A stretch of 36,289 bases of DNA from a virus. Location: positions 1-36,289 of IMG/VR virus record IMGVR_UViG_3300022696_000066; one strand, given 5' to 3'. Made by a program: the position numbers and the translations under genes. Under the pieces are notes generated by a model that saw only the letters and a list, made by a program, of their open reading frames with translations, did no database searches and was not told where the DNA came from. This document shows positions 29,154-36,289 of this stretch, in pieces (within the stretch, counting starts at the first letter, position 1; every line of letters starts with the position of its first letter).

Positions 29154-30374
29154 ATGTCTAATCAATTTCAAAACGTGACTTCAGGTCTGGCTGAGCTGAA
29201 GAATTACTATCAAGGGCCGATTCAAGATCAGCTCAACGAGGACTTGCCGATTTATCGTGCAGCCTCTGTTGGGAAACATTCTTGGAGTGGTCAACAAGTT
29301 ATTCGTCCGTGGCGCGTTCGCCGAAACCAAGGTATTGGTGCAACTTCTGATGGTGGGAGCCTTCCTTCTATCGGTCGCCAAACCACTGTGCAGGCAATTA
29401 TCCCTGCAAAGTTCAACTACCTTCGTTTTGGTGTAACCGGCCCAATGATTGCGGCTTCTCAAAGTGACATTGGCTCGTTTGTTCGCGCTGCTGCCTTTGA
29501 ATTGAAGATGGGTTATGTTGACTTAAAGTCAGATGTAAACCGTCAGCTTTCCTGGGATGGTACTGGGGACCTTGCTCGACTTAATGCTGCTGCTGCTGCC
29601 TCTACGTCTATTGTTATCAAAGGGCGTGAGGATACTGAGGCTGCTCTTAAGTTTGTAGACATTGGAACCGAGTTTGATGTTTACACTTCTGCTGGTGTTC
29701 TAGTTCAATCTGGTGTTCAGGTAACTGCTATCACTGCTGGTGACGCGGCTTCATCTACAGCTACTTTGACTGTAAATGCTGCGGTGACCGCTAGTGCTGA
29801 TGACATTCTTGTGCGCGCTAATTCTTTTGGCCAAGAAATCCAAGGTCTTTTGACTCAACTTGATGGTGGGACAACTACTGTTTTTAACGTAGACCGTTCT
29901 GCTTATATTTCTGCACAAGGCAACCAGCTTGACCTTTCTGGTGGGCAGTTAAGCCTTGACGATATGCAGCGGGCTGAAGATGAGGCAATGCGACGTGGTG
30001 GCGCTAAGTTGTCTGCGATTTACACTGACTTCGCTTCTAAGCGTATGTATCAGAAATTGCTGACTGCTGATAAGCGCTATGTGAATACAATCCAAGGTGA
30101 CGGTGGATTTGCTAATAAGGGCGAGAGCTACTTAGAATTCAATGGCAAGCCAGTTGTGGCCGACAAGGATTGTCCAACCCGCATGTTCTTCTTAGATGAT
30201 TCTTACATTGTTAAGTACATCTTGAAGGAAATGGAATTTGCCTCTGAGACTGGGACTATGTACATTGCCCAGCCTGAGAGCGATGAGTTGGAAGTTCGTT
30301 TGCGTCTATTTGCAAACCTCTTCAACGAGATGCCTTCAGGTTCAGCAGTTATTACTAACTATGTGAGCCCGTAA
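29154..30374 (+). CDS. Major capsid protein (HK97-fold type)
   Basis: 406 residues from the ATG at 29154, seven bases after GGGG; a GTG at 29142 would add four residues. N-terminal region (FQNVTSGLAELKNYYQGPIQDQLNEDLPI), a mid-region with Ala/Thr-rich insertion (about 150-230) that fits a surface loop domain, then GGQLSLDDMQRAEDEAMRRGGAKLSAIYTDFASKRMYQKLL and a C-terminal beta-rich end (YIAQPESDELEVRLRLFANLFNEMPSGSAVI) typical of HK97-fold coats. High gene position after scaffold supports it. Confidence 0.85.
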   Translation: MSNQFQNVTSGLAELKNYYQGPIQDQLNEDLPIYRAASVGKHSWSGQQVIRPWRVRRNQGIGATSDGGSLPSIGRQTTVQAIIPAKFNYLRFGVTGPMIAASQSDIGSFVRAAAFELKMGYVDLKSDVNRQLSWDGTGDLARLNAAAAASTSIVIKGREDTEAALKFVDIGTEFDVYTSAGVLVQSGVQVTAITAGDAASSTATLTVNAAVTASADDILVRANSFGQEIQGLLTQLDGGTTTVFNVDRSAYISAQGNQLDLSGGQLSLDDMQRAEDEAMRRGGAKLSAIYTDFASKRMYQKLLTADKRYVNTIQGDGGFANKGESYLEFNGKPVVADKDCPTRMFFLDDSYIVKYILKEMEFASETGTMYIAQPESDELEVRLRLFANLFNEMPSGSAVITNYVSP

Positions 30375-30814
30375 TGAGAGACGCTTACTGTAGCCTTATA
30401 AATCGAGTTGCAAAGGGCCACGACAAGGATTTGTCTGCTACCCGTTCGCACCTTGGCATGGTGGTTATTAACCGCCGGGCTACAGTTGGCGCACCTTCTC
30501 AGCAAGTGTTTGCTTTAACCGATAATTGGACCGTGAACGGCAAGCCCAGGGAATGGGGCGCAGAAGTGGTTCTACAGCGGTTAAAACAGCACGACATGGC
30601 TACAAATATTCGTTTTATGGCTGAGCTAGATGCCCGTGAAGAGCGTCTAGCTGAGCAAAAGCAGCGTGATTTGGAAAACAAGAACGAGGCTTGGGCGTAT
30701 GAAAATCACAAGATGTTTAAGGATGCCTTTAAGGACACTTTGACGCATGGGATGGATATGTCAGACAGGCGGCGTAGACGGTTTGAAGAGTCACAGAAAT
30801 TTAAAAAAGTTTAA
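30374..30814 (+). CDS. Head-completion or structural protein, hypothetical
   Basis: 146 residues, ATG sharing one base with the capsid stop. Mixed fold then a long basic and acidic helix (about residues 72-146, ending in MSDRRRRRFEESQKFKKV). Likely a minor virion component; no family recognised. Confidence 0.5.
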   Translation: MRDAYCSLINRVAKGHDKDLSATRSHLGMVVINRRATVGAPSQQVFALTDNWTVNGKPREWGAEVVLQRLKQHDMATNIRFMAELDAREERLAEQKQRDLENKNEAWAYENHKMFKDAFKDTLTHGMDMSDRRRRRFEESQKFKKV

Positions 30815-30827
30815 GGAGATTTAAGAA

Positions 30828-31238
30828 ATGGGAAACATTAACCGATCAATGGATGCGAGCGAACAGCAGCGCGACATCTCTGTAAATGTTGAAGATACTG
30901 TTACCTCTACTCAGGACCAGCTTTATCATGTACCACACGCTTTGGAAATTCAAAGCGCAAAGGCTTGTGCTGAAGGATTGTCTGGTTCACCAACTGCTCA
31001 GCTTCAGATTCAACGATTTGTAGTTGGCGCTGGTGAGACTCAAATTCCTCTTGGCCCAGCGCTTTCGCTTCAGGCTGTTGGAACATCTGGGCCTCAGTCT
31101 TTTGCCTTTTCAAGCGTTCAGCTTCAGGCAGGGGATCAAATTCGAGTAGTTCACGCTGGAACCAACGCTGCTGCCGACCAATTGCAGGTCAGCATTGTTG
31201 TTAAGGCGACTCAAGACATTAAGTCCTGGGATTACTAA
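30828..31238 (+). CDS. Decoration or head protein candidate, beta-rich
   Basis: 136 residues after AAGGAGATTTAAGAA. Beta-rich with many Gln, Ala and Ser (AQLQIQRFVVGAGETQIPLG, SVQLQAGDQIRVVHAGTNAAADQLQVSIVVK), like small capsid decoration subunits that follow major capsid genes. A terminator follows, so it closes the capsid transcription unit. Confidence 0.55.
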   Translation: MGNINRSMDASEQQRDISVNVEDTVTSTQDQLYHVPHALEIQSAKACAEGLSGSPTAQLQIQRFVVGAGETQIPLGPALSLQAVGTSGPQSFAFSSVQLQAGDQIRVVHAGTNAAADQLQVSIVVKATQDIKSWDY

Positions 31239-31247
31239 TTAATTTTT

Positions 31248-31300
31248 GCGGGGCTCTGGGAAATTCTGTGCGTGCTCGCCTGGGGTCCCGCTCTTTTAAT
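31248..31300 (+). terminator. Rho-independent terminator after the capsid unit
   Basis: 13-bp stem, GCGGGGCTCTGGG (31248-31260) with CCTGGGGTCCCGC (31279-31291), containing four G-U pairs, an 18-base loop and then TCTTTTAATT. Ends the highly expressed capsid unit. Confidence 0.65.
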
Positions 31301-31311
31301 TCGGGGCGGTT

Positions 31312-31788
31312 ATGTCTGTAGATTATTTTCTTGCTTTTGGTAGCGGCGATCCCTCTGGCAACACGGGGCTTGCGCCTACATTTACCGTCTTTACCAATCC
31401 AGCAGGAGGGGCAACAACACCGCCCGCAATATCGGAGATTGGCTCAAGTGGAATTTTTACGTTTAATTACGACCCGCAAGGCCCTATCGCTTTCGTTGTT
31501 GACGGTGCAACTACTGGCTTGGTTGCATCTGATCGGTACATTGTCGGCGCTCTGGATGTTGGCGACTCCATAGGCAATGTTGTTGGCACATCTTCAGATC
31601 CAATTGGGGATGACTCTACAGATCCGACCACACTCTTTGCTTTTACAAGACGTGTTAAAGAATGGCTTGAGGGCCAGAGTATTTATACAAAGGCGACAGG
31701 CGGCTGGGTTGTTAAAGAGACAACTGGCGCAACGACATTAAGCAGTCGAACCATTGTAGACAACGGGTCTACTGTGGATAAGACATAG
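31312..31788 (+). CDS. Virion structural protein candidate, hypothetical
   Basis: 158 residues, starting after GGGGCGG. Beta-rich N-terminal domain (YFLAFGSGDPSGNTGLAPTFTVF, GIFTFNYDPQGPIAFVVDG) followed by a linker and RRVKEWLEGQSIYTKATGGWVVK then TIVDNGSTVDKT. Similar modules end head-fibre and tail-accessory proteins. Overlaps a minus-strand gene by 20 bases at its 3' end. Confidence 0.55.
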   Translation: MSVDYFLAFGSGDPSGNTGLAPTFTVFTNPAGGATTPPAISEIGSSGIFTFNYDPQGPIAFVVDGATTGLVASDRYIVGALDVGDSIGNVVGTSSDPIGDDSTDPTTLFAFTRRVKEWLEGQSIYTKATGGWVVKETTGATTLSSRTIVDNGSTVDKT

Positions 31789-31948
31789 ACTTTTTGTCTG
31801 GGTCAAATTTCATTTTGTTGATGTCTAGCCTTGCTGATACGTGCTTAGCTAAGTAGTAGGTTGTTTCGCTTCCAAACTCAACAACGTGGCCTGGTCGCCT
31901 CATGGCTTGGGCAATTAAACTAAGAACATTTGCCATATCTTGATTCAT
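31769..31948 (-). CDS. 59-residue antisense protein, hypothetical
   Basis: Minus strand, from the ATG at 31948 with AAGGGAG upstream (a longer frame starting at 32068 would overlap the glycosyltransferase start and lacks a ribosome binding site). Compact, basic, helical with a MRRPGHVVEFGSETTYYLAKHVSARLD core. It runs opposite to the head genes, sharing a short intergenic region with the glycosyltransferase. A small regulator of the divergent pair is one possibility, but no HTH motif is clear. Confidence 0.45.
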   Translation of the reverse strand: MNQDMANVLSLIAQAMRRPGHVVEFGSETTYYLAKHVSARLDINKMKFDPDKKSMSYPQ

Positions 31949-31965
31949 TGCGACTCCCTTTTTAT

Positions 31966-31980
31966 ATTGCATATTGCAAT
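31966..31980. promoter_or_regulatory. Palindromic operator between divergent genes
   Basis: ATTGCA and TGCAAT, perfect 6-base inverted arms, spacer TAT. It lies between the divergent starts at 31948 (minus) and 32019 (plus), 18 and 39 bases away, a good place for an operator controlling either or both. AT-rich -10-like sequence flanks it. Confidence 0.5.
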
Positions 31981-32018
31981 TAAGAATATAAAAATAATCA
32001 AGGCAAAAGGAGCGCACT

Positions 32019-34238
32019 ATGTCACGGAGCACAATAAAAGATCGCCCAAGTATTGCTTTGGCAATCATTGTAAAGAATGAGGCTCATAATCTGGGTCCAT
32101 TATTACAGTCTGTTGAGGGTTGTTTTGATCAAATACACATTACAGATACAGGCTCAACAGATAGCACAATTCAATTGTTAAATGACGATAAGCTCAGCGT
32201 TGTGGCTAAGGCTCCTGTTTTTGTGTCTCACTTTAAGTGGTGTGATGATTTTGCAAAGGCTCGCAATTATAATTTCTCACAGGTTCCAAAATCTATGGAC
32301 TATGTAATGTGGATGGACGCTGACGATGTGTTGTCAGACAAAGATGCGTTTATTCACTGGCGAGACAACACTCTTCACACAGCCCATAGGCACTTTGCAA
32401 ATTACAATTATGCTTATGATAATCACGGCAACCCTGCTTGCACCTTTTTTAGAGAGCGTGTGATTCGTAATAACTATGGGTTTTATTGGAAGTATTTTAT
32501 TCACGAGGGCATTGTTCACGATGGGGATAAAAAAGTGGACGATATGTTTTGCCCTACTTGGACAATTAATCACAGCCGCACGAAGGCTGACGAAAAGGCT
32601 GACCGCAATCGCAATATTGCTATCTTTGAAAAGCACAAAGAAGAGGGTGAGCTAGACCCTAGGATGCAATATTACTACGCTAAGGAGCTTTTTGATGCGG
32701 GCCATTTTCTAAAGTCGGTTAAGGCTTTTGAGGCTTTAAGTGTCTTTGATGGGCAAAATGGTCTGGACATTCATGACAGAATTATGGCCCAGCAATATTT
32801 GTCGATGGCCTATGGTCAATGCGGTAAGTGGGATGAAAGTCTGACTATTGCTTTAAATGGGCTCAGGAAGGCTCCAGAAAGGTCAGAGCTTTTAATTTGT
32901 GTGGCTGATGCTCTTGTAAGGATTGGTAACTCACGTGCGGCTAAGGGCTATTATGAACACGCCAAGCACGGTGAATCTATCTCTGTTGGTGGTACTATTT
33001 ATACAAGCCCTCATGCGCGTCTGATTTATCCTTACTACCAATTGGCTCATATTTATTTGCAAGAATACAACTGGAAAGCGGCAGAGAAGGAGCTTCAGCA
33101 CCTTGAAAAGATGGGAGAGCAGCCCGTTGATTTGATCGCAAGGTGTAATGAAATGAAGGCTTTAGATCAGCAGCCTCAAAGTAGTGATCTGGTTGAAAAC
33201 CTTGATATTGTTATTAGTACACCGCCGGGCGTTTATGTTAGTGAGTATGATGAGAACGTGCTTCAAAGGGAAGGGCTTGGAGGGTCTGAGACCGCTCTTG
33301 TTGAAGTCGCTCGCTTACTTCACCAAAAAACAAAGCGCCCGGTTAAGGTGTTTCAAAAAAGAAGACAGTCAGAGGAAATGCCAAGCGGAGTTGAGTATTT
33401 ACCCATTGAGCAAGCGGCTGATTATTTTCGTAGGTACAAGCCGTCTCGCCATATCGCATGGCGCCATGCCAATGATTTAACGCCAGCCAAGACCTATGTT
33501 TGGTCGCATGATTTAATTACTCCTGGGATTGAGAAGTTAAAAGACAATATGAAGCTTTGGTGTTTAACCGAGTTTCATAAGAATTTTGTCCATGATTTGC
33601 GTGGCGTTTCAAAGAATAAGATCGATATTGTTCAAAACGGCATCGAGCCTAAGTTATTTGAGAACAGTCATCTGGTTAAAATCCCTCACAAGGTCATTTT
33701 CTCTAGTAGTCCCGACCGTGGCTGGGAGCGGGCCATTGAGATTTGCAAGCGCAGCCGTGAGGTTATCCCAGACCTTGAGCTCCATTTATTTTACGGGACT
33801 GGGAATATGCGCAAGGCGGGTCATGAATCCGAAGCAAATCGTCTAGATAATCTTGTTGCCCAGTATGATTGGGTTAAGTATCACGGCTTTGTAGATAAGC
33901 AGACGCTCGTAAATCACTTTCTTGAGTCGGCTGTGTGGCTTTATCCTGCGGATTTTATTGAGACCTCGTGTATTACGGCTATGGAGGCCCTTTGCGCTGG
34001 GGCGTTTCCGCTGGTTCGCAACATGGGAGCCCTTCGATATACCTTAAAAGAGGCTTATGAGCATGGAATGTGTGATATTTTAGACCTAGATGCTTATGAT
34101 GACACGACTTATAGCCAGTGGGCAGATAAATTAACCGAGCACCTTTTGGCTGAGTCATACAAGAAGGTTGACGTTGATCGGTCATTTTATAGCTGGGAAA
34201 ATCGCATTGAGGGCTATATAAAGTCTATGAATCTCTGA
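32019..34238 (+). CDS. Bifunctional glycosyltransferase: GT2-TPR-GT4 fusion
   Basis: 739 residues from the ATG after AAAGGAG. Residues about 10-130 are a GT2 domain: IALAIIVKNEAHNLGPLLQSV, TDTGSTD (42-48) and the metal-binding DADD (100-103). Residues about 210-390 are TPR-like helices (YYYAKELFDAGHFLKSVKAFEALSVF and repeats). The C-terminal part is GT4-like: SSSPDRGWERAIEICKRS binds the sugar nucleotide and FIETSCITAMEAL has the E-X7-E pair (E648, E656). A membrane anchor is absent. Targets could be a virion protein, a host glycan or modified DNA. It sits alone among head genes with its own divergent promoter region. Confidence 0.75.
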   Translation: MSRSTIKDRPSIALAIIVKNEAHNLGPLLQSVEGCFDQIHITDTGSTDSTIQLLNDDKLSVVAKAPVFVSHFKWCDDFAKARNYNFSQVPKSMDYVMWMDADDVLSDKDAFIHWRDNTLHTAHRHFANYNYAYDNHGNPACTFFRERVIRNNYGFYWKYFIHEGIVHDGDKKVDDMFCPTWTINHSRTKADEKADRNRNIAIFEKHKEEGELDPRMQYYYAKELFDAGHFLKSVKAFEALSVFDGQNGLDIHDRIMAQQYLSMAYGQCGKWDESLTIALNGLRKAPERSELLICVADALVRIGNSRAAKGYYEHAKHGESISVGGTIYTSPHARLIYPYYQLAHIYLQEYNWKAAEKELQHLEKMGEQPVDLIARCNEMKALDQQPQSSDLVENLDIVISTPPGVYVSEYDENVLQREGLGGSETALVEVARLLHQKTKRPVKVFQKRRQSEEMPSGVEYLPIEQAADYFRRYKPSRHIAWRHANDLTPAKTYVWSHDLITPGIEKLKDNMKLWCLTEFHKNFVHDLRGVSKNKIDIVQNGIEPKLFENSHLVKIPHKVIFSSSPDRGWERAIEICKRSREVIPDLELHLFYGTGNMRKAGHESEANRLDNLVAQYDWVKYHGFVDKQTLVNHFLESAVWLYPADFIETSCITAMEALCAGAFPLVRNMGALRYTLKEAYEHGMCDILDLDAYDDTTYSQWADKLTEHLLAESYKKVDVDRSFYSWENRIEGYIKSMNL

Positions 34239-34251
34239 TATACTTTTGCTC

Positions 34252-34503
34252 ATGGGGCAACCGTTTAATAATGCGCGTCACAATCCGACAAGTCAGGCTG
34301 TTTATGGTCTAATAAAGGGTGAAACGTATTCGCCTGATATTGACGACCGTTCGCCGCTGTCTTTATGCACCTTTGGACTGGTCATTAGTGACCAATACTC
34401 AAATTGTGGGCCTGCAATAACGACTGGGTATAGTGCTTGCCCAGGTGTGACGACTGGTTATTCAATGGTTGCGGGTGTAACTACAAGCTGGGGATTGAAA
34501 TGA
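34252..34503 (+). CDS. Small protein with 10-residue tandem repeats
   Basis: 83 residues from the ATG at 34252 (an in-frame TTG at 34246 is the alternative); no ribosome binding site. Its C-terminal third has three repeats of about 10 residues beginning TTGYSACPGV, TTGYSMVAGV and TTSWGLK, and the DNA is periodic by 30 bases (34420, 34450, 34480). The final codons overlap the adaptor start. Likely a structural or fibre-tip accessory; unknown family. Confidence 0.45.
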   Translation: MGQPFNNARHNPTSQAVYGLIKGETYSPDIDDRSPLSLCTFGLVISDQYSNCGPAITTGYSACPGVTTGYSMVAGVTTSWGLK

Positions 34504-35165
34504 CACTTTCTGAAATTCGTGAGCTTGCTCGCATTTGGTTAGATGATACTGAAGGCGGCTACTTCACTGACGCCATTATGAATCGCTTTATTAACCAAGC
34601 TCAGCGAGAGGCGCAAAAGAAGATTATTCAAGCGGGAGAGAGTTTTTACACAAAATGTGTCGAGACAACTACGGTTGCAAATCAACGCGATTACGCCATT
34701 CCTAGCGACTTTATGAAGCTCTTACGGCTTGAACGCATACTTGACGGGTCTGGAGATACGGCTTCGACTCAAAGGTTATGGCCATTGACTCGCAATGAAA
34801 TTGATGTGGCTGATTTTAATTCACAGGCATCAGACACCGGCGAGAGTTTTAACTATGTTTTAAATCAAAGTACCTTTTCACTTTATCCGGTGCCAAACGG
34901 AGCTGTAACATTACGCTTGTGGTATGTGTACCGCGTAACAGACATGTCTGCTGATGGCGATACCCCAGATGTGCCAGAGGATTATCACGAGTACATTGCA
35001 ATTTTAGCGGCCCGTGATGGGTTCTTAAGAGATGGCCGGTCGATGGGTCCCGTTGAAAATAAGCTTATGTATTACGAGCAATTAATGGAGCAAAATGCTG
35101 AAAGTCGTACTCTTGACAGTCCTCGAATGATTGTTGCAACTCCGGAAGGATTTGGTTCAGTCTAA
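34500..35165 (+). CDS. Head-to-tail adaptor protein candidate
   Basis: 221 residues from the ATG at 34500 that overlaps the previous gene by four bases; an in-frame start at 34437 is rejected since it would lie inside it. The N-terminal MTLSEIRELARIWLDDTEGGYFTDAIMNRFINQAQREAQKKI is the helical head of gp11/gp4-type adaptors; YAIPSDFMKLLRLERIL and FSLYPVPNGAVTLRLWYVYRVTDMS form the beta part. Twelve copies would join portal to nozzle. TAATG overlap with the nozzle gene. Confidence 0.8.
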   Translation: MTLSEIRELARIWLDDTEGGYFTDAIMNRFINQAQREAQKKIIQAGESFYTKCVETTTVANQRDYAIPSDFMKLLRLERILDGSGDTASTQRLWPLTRNEIDVADFNSQASDTGESFNYVLNQSTFSLYPVPNGAVTLRLWYVYRVTDMSADGDTPDVPEDYHEYIAILAARDGFLRDGRSMGPVENKLMYYEQLMEQNAESRTLDSPRMIVATPEGFGSV

Positions 35166-36289
35166 TGGCTCAAAGAAAGCGGCGAGAGACCACATATCAG
35201 CTTGTTGGCGGTATCAACGAAAAGACATCAAAGTACAACCTGAATAATGCTCAGGTGTCTGGGCTTTATAATATGGACTTTAATCAGCCTGGGGCACTTA
35301 CAAAGCGGCCTGGTTATACTCAAATGGTTGGGGCTGGCACAAGTGGAACAATAAGAAGCCTTTATGAGTTTGAGCGCTTAAATGGCGCGAGTTTTTTGTT
35401 ATCTGGTTCTAATAATGAGTTGCTAGTTCGAGACGGCACAACGGGCTTTAGTTCGATTGCGACAGGGTTTACAAATGGACAACCAGAGGATTTTCTGGCT
35501 TTCCTTGATCGTGCGTGGGTTGGAACAGGGCAAAGGGCCGGATCATTTGATGGGACATCTTTTTATAACCTTGGCCTTGTTGAAAGCATTTCAAATTCTG
35601 TTGTCTCTGGCCTTGGGGTTGCGGGTCACTCTTTTCCGTTTCAGGTGTTGGGAGAGACTTGTGCGTTTAACTTAAGCGGATCAAGTTATGCGTTTGGCTA
35701 TGTAATGTTTCGGGCTGAGCGCAACGACGGCTATCAGGGTCCTTTTAATTTCCCAGAGGGTCTACCTGGCGGCGGCGGTAAGCTGGCTTTCTTTTCTCCA
35801 AACTCTGTAGATGGATCTAATAATTACATCGGAAATACAACAGGCGTTGGTAATTACGGTGTGAATTTAACAGTTGCTATCAACACGAGCTTTGTGACAA
35901 AGCCTAACTCTGACATAGATAAAATTGCTGTTTATCTTTATGTCGAGACCGACCCGCAGGGTTCGGCACCTATTCGCACAAACGGTCTTGTGCCTGTTTT
36001 TGGCGTGTGGGGTCCTGGCTTTGATATGTCAAAATTTCGTTACTTTAGCTCCTGGCCCGCAAATACAACGCAAATTATTCTTGGCAACCTTCCTGGCTGG
36101 AGCACAATAAACAACGCAAGCGGCGGTTCATATCCTAACTTTTCTGGGATGATTCAAAATTACTTTGCAACATACACGCCTAAATACATTGAAGTGAACA
36201 ATAACCGCTTCTTTCAGTCTGGATTTAGTGCGGCACCTTCGGTTGTCTTTTTTAGTGATGTAGGTGAGCCAGAAGTTGTGCAGCCTGAA
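35165..36289 (+). CDS. Tail nozzle / tail tubular protein B-like, N-terminal part (gene crosses the contig join)
   Basis: The ATG overlaps the stop of the adaptor gene (TAATG). The frame is open for 342 codons to 36190 and continues in frame at base 1 to the stop at 970-972, giving a 665-residue protein. The start, with a GGIN motif, then repeated Asn/Gly and a GxxKRPGY motif at about residues 45-50, matches the nozzle/stabilisation proteins of podoviruses (T7 gp12 and P22 gp10 type), which open as 'GGI...GL.+RP' and then form a beta-propeller-rich tail tube end. It sits directly after the head-tail adaptor, the usual order. It would extend the short tail and gate DNA release. Family call is by pattern and synteny only. 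Confidence 0.7.
   Translation, partial: MAQRKRRETTYQLVGGINEKTSKYNLNNAQVSGLYNMDFNQPGALTKRPGYTQMVGAGTSGTIRSLYEFERLNGASFLLSGSNNELLVRDGTTGFSSIATGFTNGQPEDFLAFLDRAWVGTGQRAGSFDGTSFYNLGLVESISNSVVSGLGVAGHSFPFQVLGETCAFNLSGSSYAFGYVMFRAERNDGYQGPFNFPEGLPGGGGKLAFFSPNSVDGSNNYIGNTTGVGNYGVNLTVAINTSFVTKPNSDIDKIAVYLYVETDPQGSAPIRTNGLVPVFGVWGPGFDMSKFRYFSSWPANTTQIILGNLPGWSTINNASGGSYPNFSGMIQNYFATYTPKYIEVNNNRFFQSGFSAAPSVVFFSDVGEPEVVQPE
36191..36289. repeat. 99-bp terminal direct repeat, right copy
   Basis: Exact copy of 1-99. Removing it leaves a circle of 36,190 bp. A length of 99 matches a common assembler k-mer, which supports an assembly overlap rather than a physical direct terminal repeat. The physical ends of the packaged DNA cannot be read from this. 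Confidence 0.95.

Noticed and set aside
31949-32068. Longer 99-residue form of the antisense gene
   Set aside because: The additional 40 residues overlap the glycosyltransferase start and the palindrome, and lack a ribosome binding site; the ATG at 31948 has AAGGGAG.
1-36289. CRISPR array, integrase/att site or diversity-generating retroelement
   Set aside because: No regularly spaced identical repeats, no tyrosine or serine recombinase motifs, and no reverse transcriptase were found when reading both strands.

Overview
The window is a complete circular phage genome written out linearly. Its first 99 bases recur exactly as its last 99 (1-99 = 36191-36289), so the unique circle is 36,190 bp. 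One tail gene runs across the join (35165-36190, then 1-972). The layout is that of a tailed, podovirus-like dsDNA phage: large portal, scaffold, HK97-type capsid, adaptor, nozzle and a run of ejection-type proteins, with no tape measure, sheath or tube genes. The host should be Gram-negative, because the lysis cassette appears to encode a lipoprotein outer-membrane spanin. I see no integrase, excisionase, recognisable repressor, DNA polymerase, primase, helicase or RNA polymerase. The phage is probably virulent and borrows the host replication and transcription machinery. The long exported adhesin-like protein resembles surface proteins common in predatory Bdellovibrio-type bacteria, which is only a weak hint about the host.

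Layout. 35165-972: tail nozzle. 973-5593: small tail protein and internal/ejection proteins. 5635-6718: lysis cassette, with an inner-membrane spanin, an overlapping outer-membrane spanin and an M15 peptidase. 6708-8232: an exported Cys-rich protein, a metallophosphoesterase, a HExxH protein and a two-helix membrane protein. 8336-9969 (minus strand): a leftward block led by a DUF932 protein. 9970-10590: a 620-bp non-coding region with operator-like repeats and two strongly structured elements, lying between divergent gene blocks. 10591-18695 (plus strand): the early/middle block, with a nuclease-like protein, Gp157-like, ERF annealing protein, many small proteins, SSB, RusA and HNH proteins, then ParB-like, methyltransferase and TET/JBP-associated-type glycosyltransferase. 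18734-34503: packaging and head genes. 34500-35165: adaptor.

Most striking features. (1) The large terminase is split: an ATPase half at 19352-20068 and a nuclease half at 24367-25182 are separated by a 4.3-kb cassette of adhesin, exported and membrane proteins, which ends in a terminator whose T-run touches the nuclease-half ATG. (2) A ParB / methyltransferase / TAGT-type glycosyltransferase operon suggests glycosylated or otherwise hypermodified DNA. (3) A GT2-TPR-GT4 fusion of 739 residues sits among the head genes, divergent from a small antisense gene, with a palindromic operator between them. (4) The intergenic region at 10095-10500 can fold into alternative RNA or DNA structures.

All calls come from reading the sequence and translations; no database search was possible. 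Where an upstream in-frame start was rejected in favour of a start with a better ribosome binding site, the entry says so.
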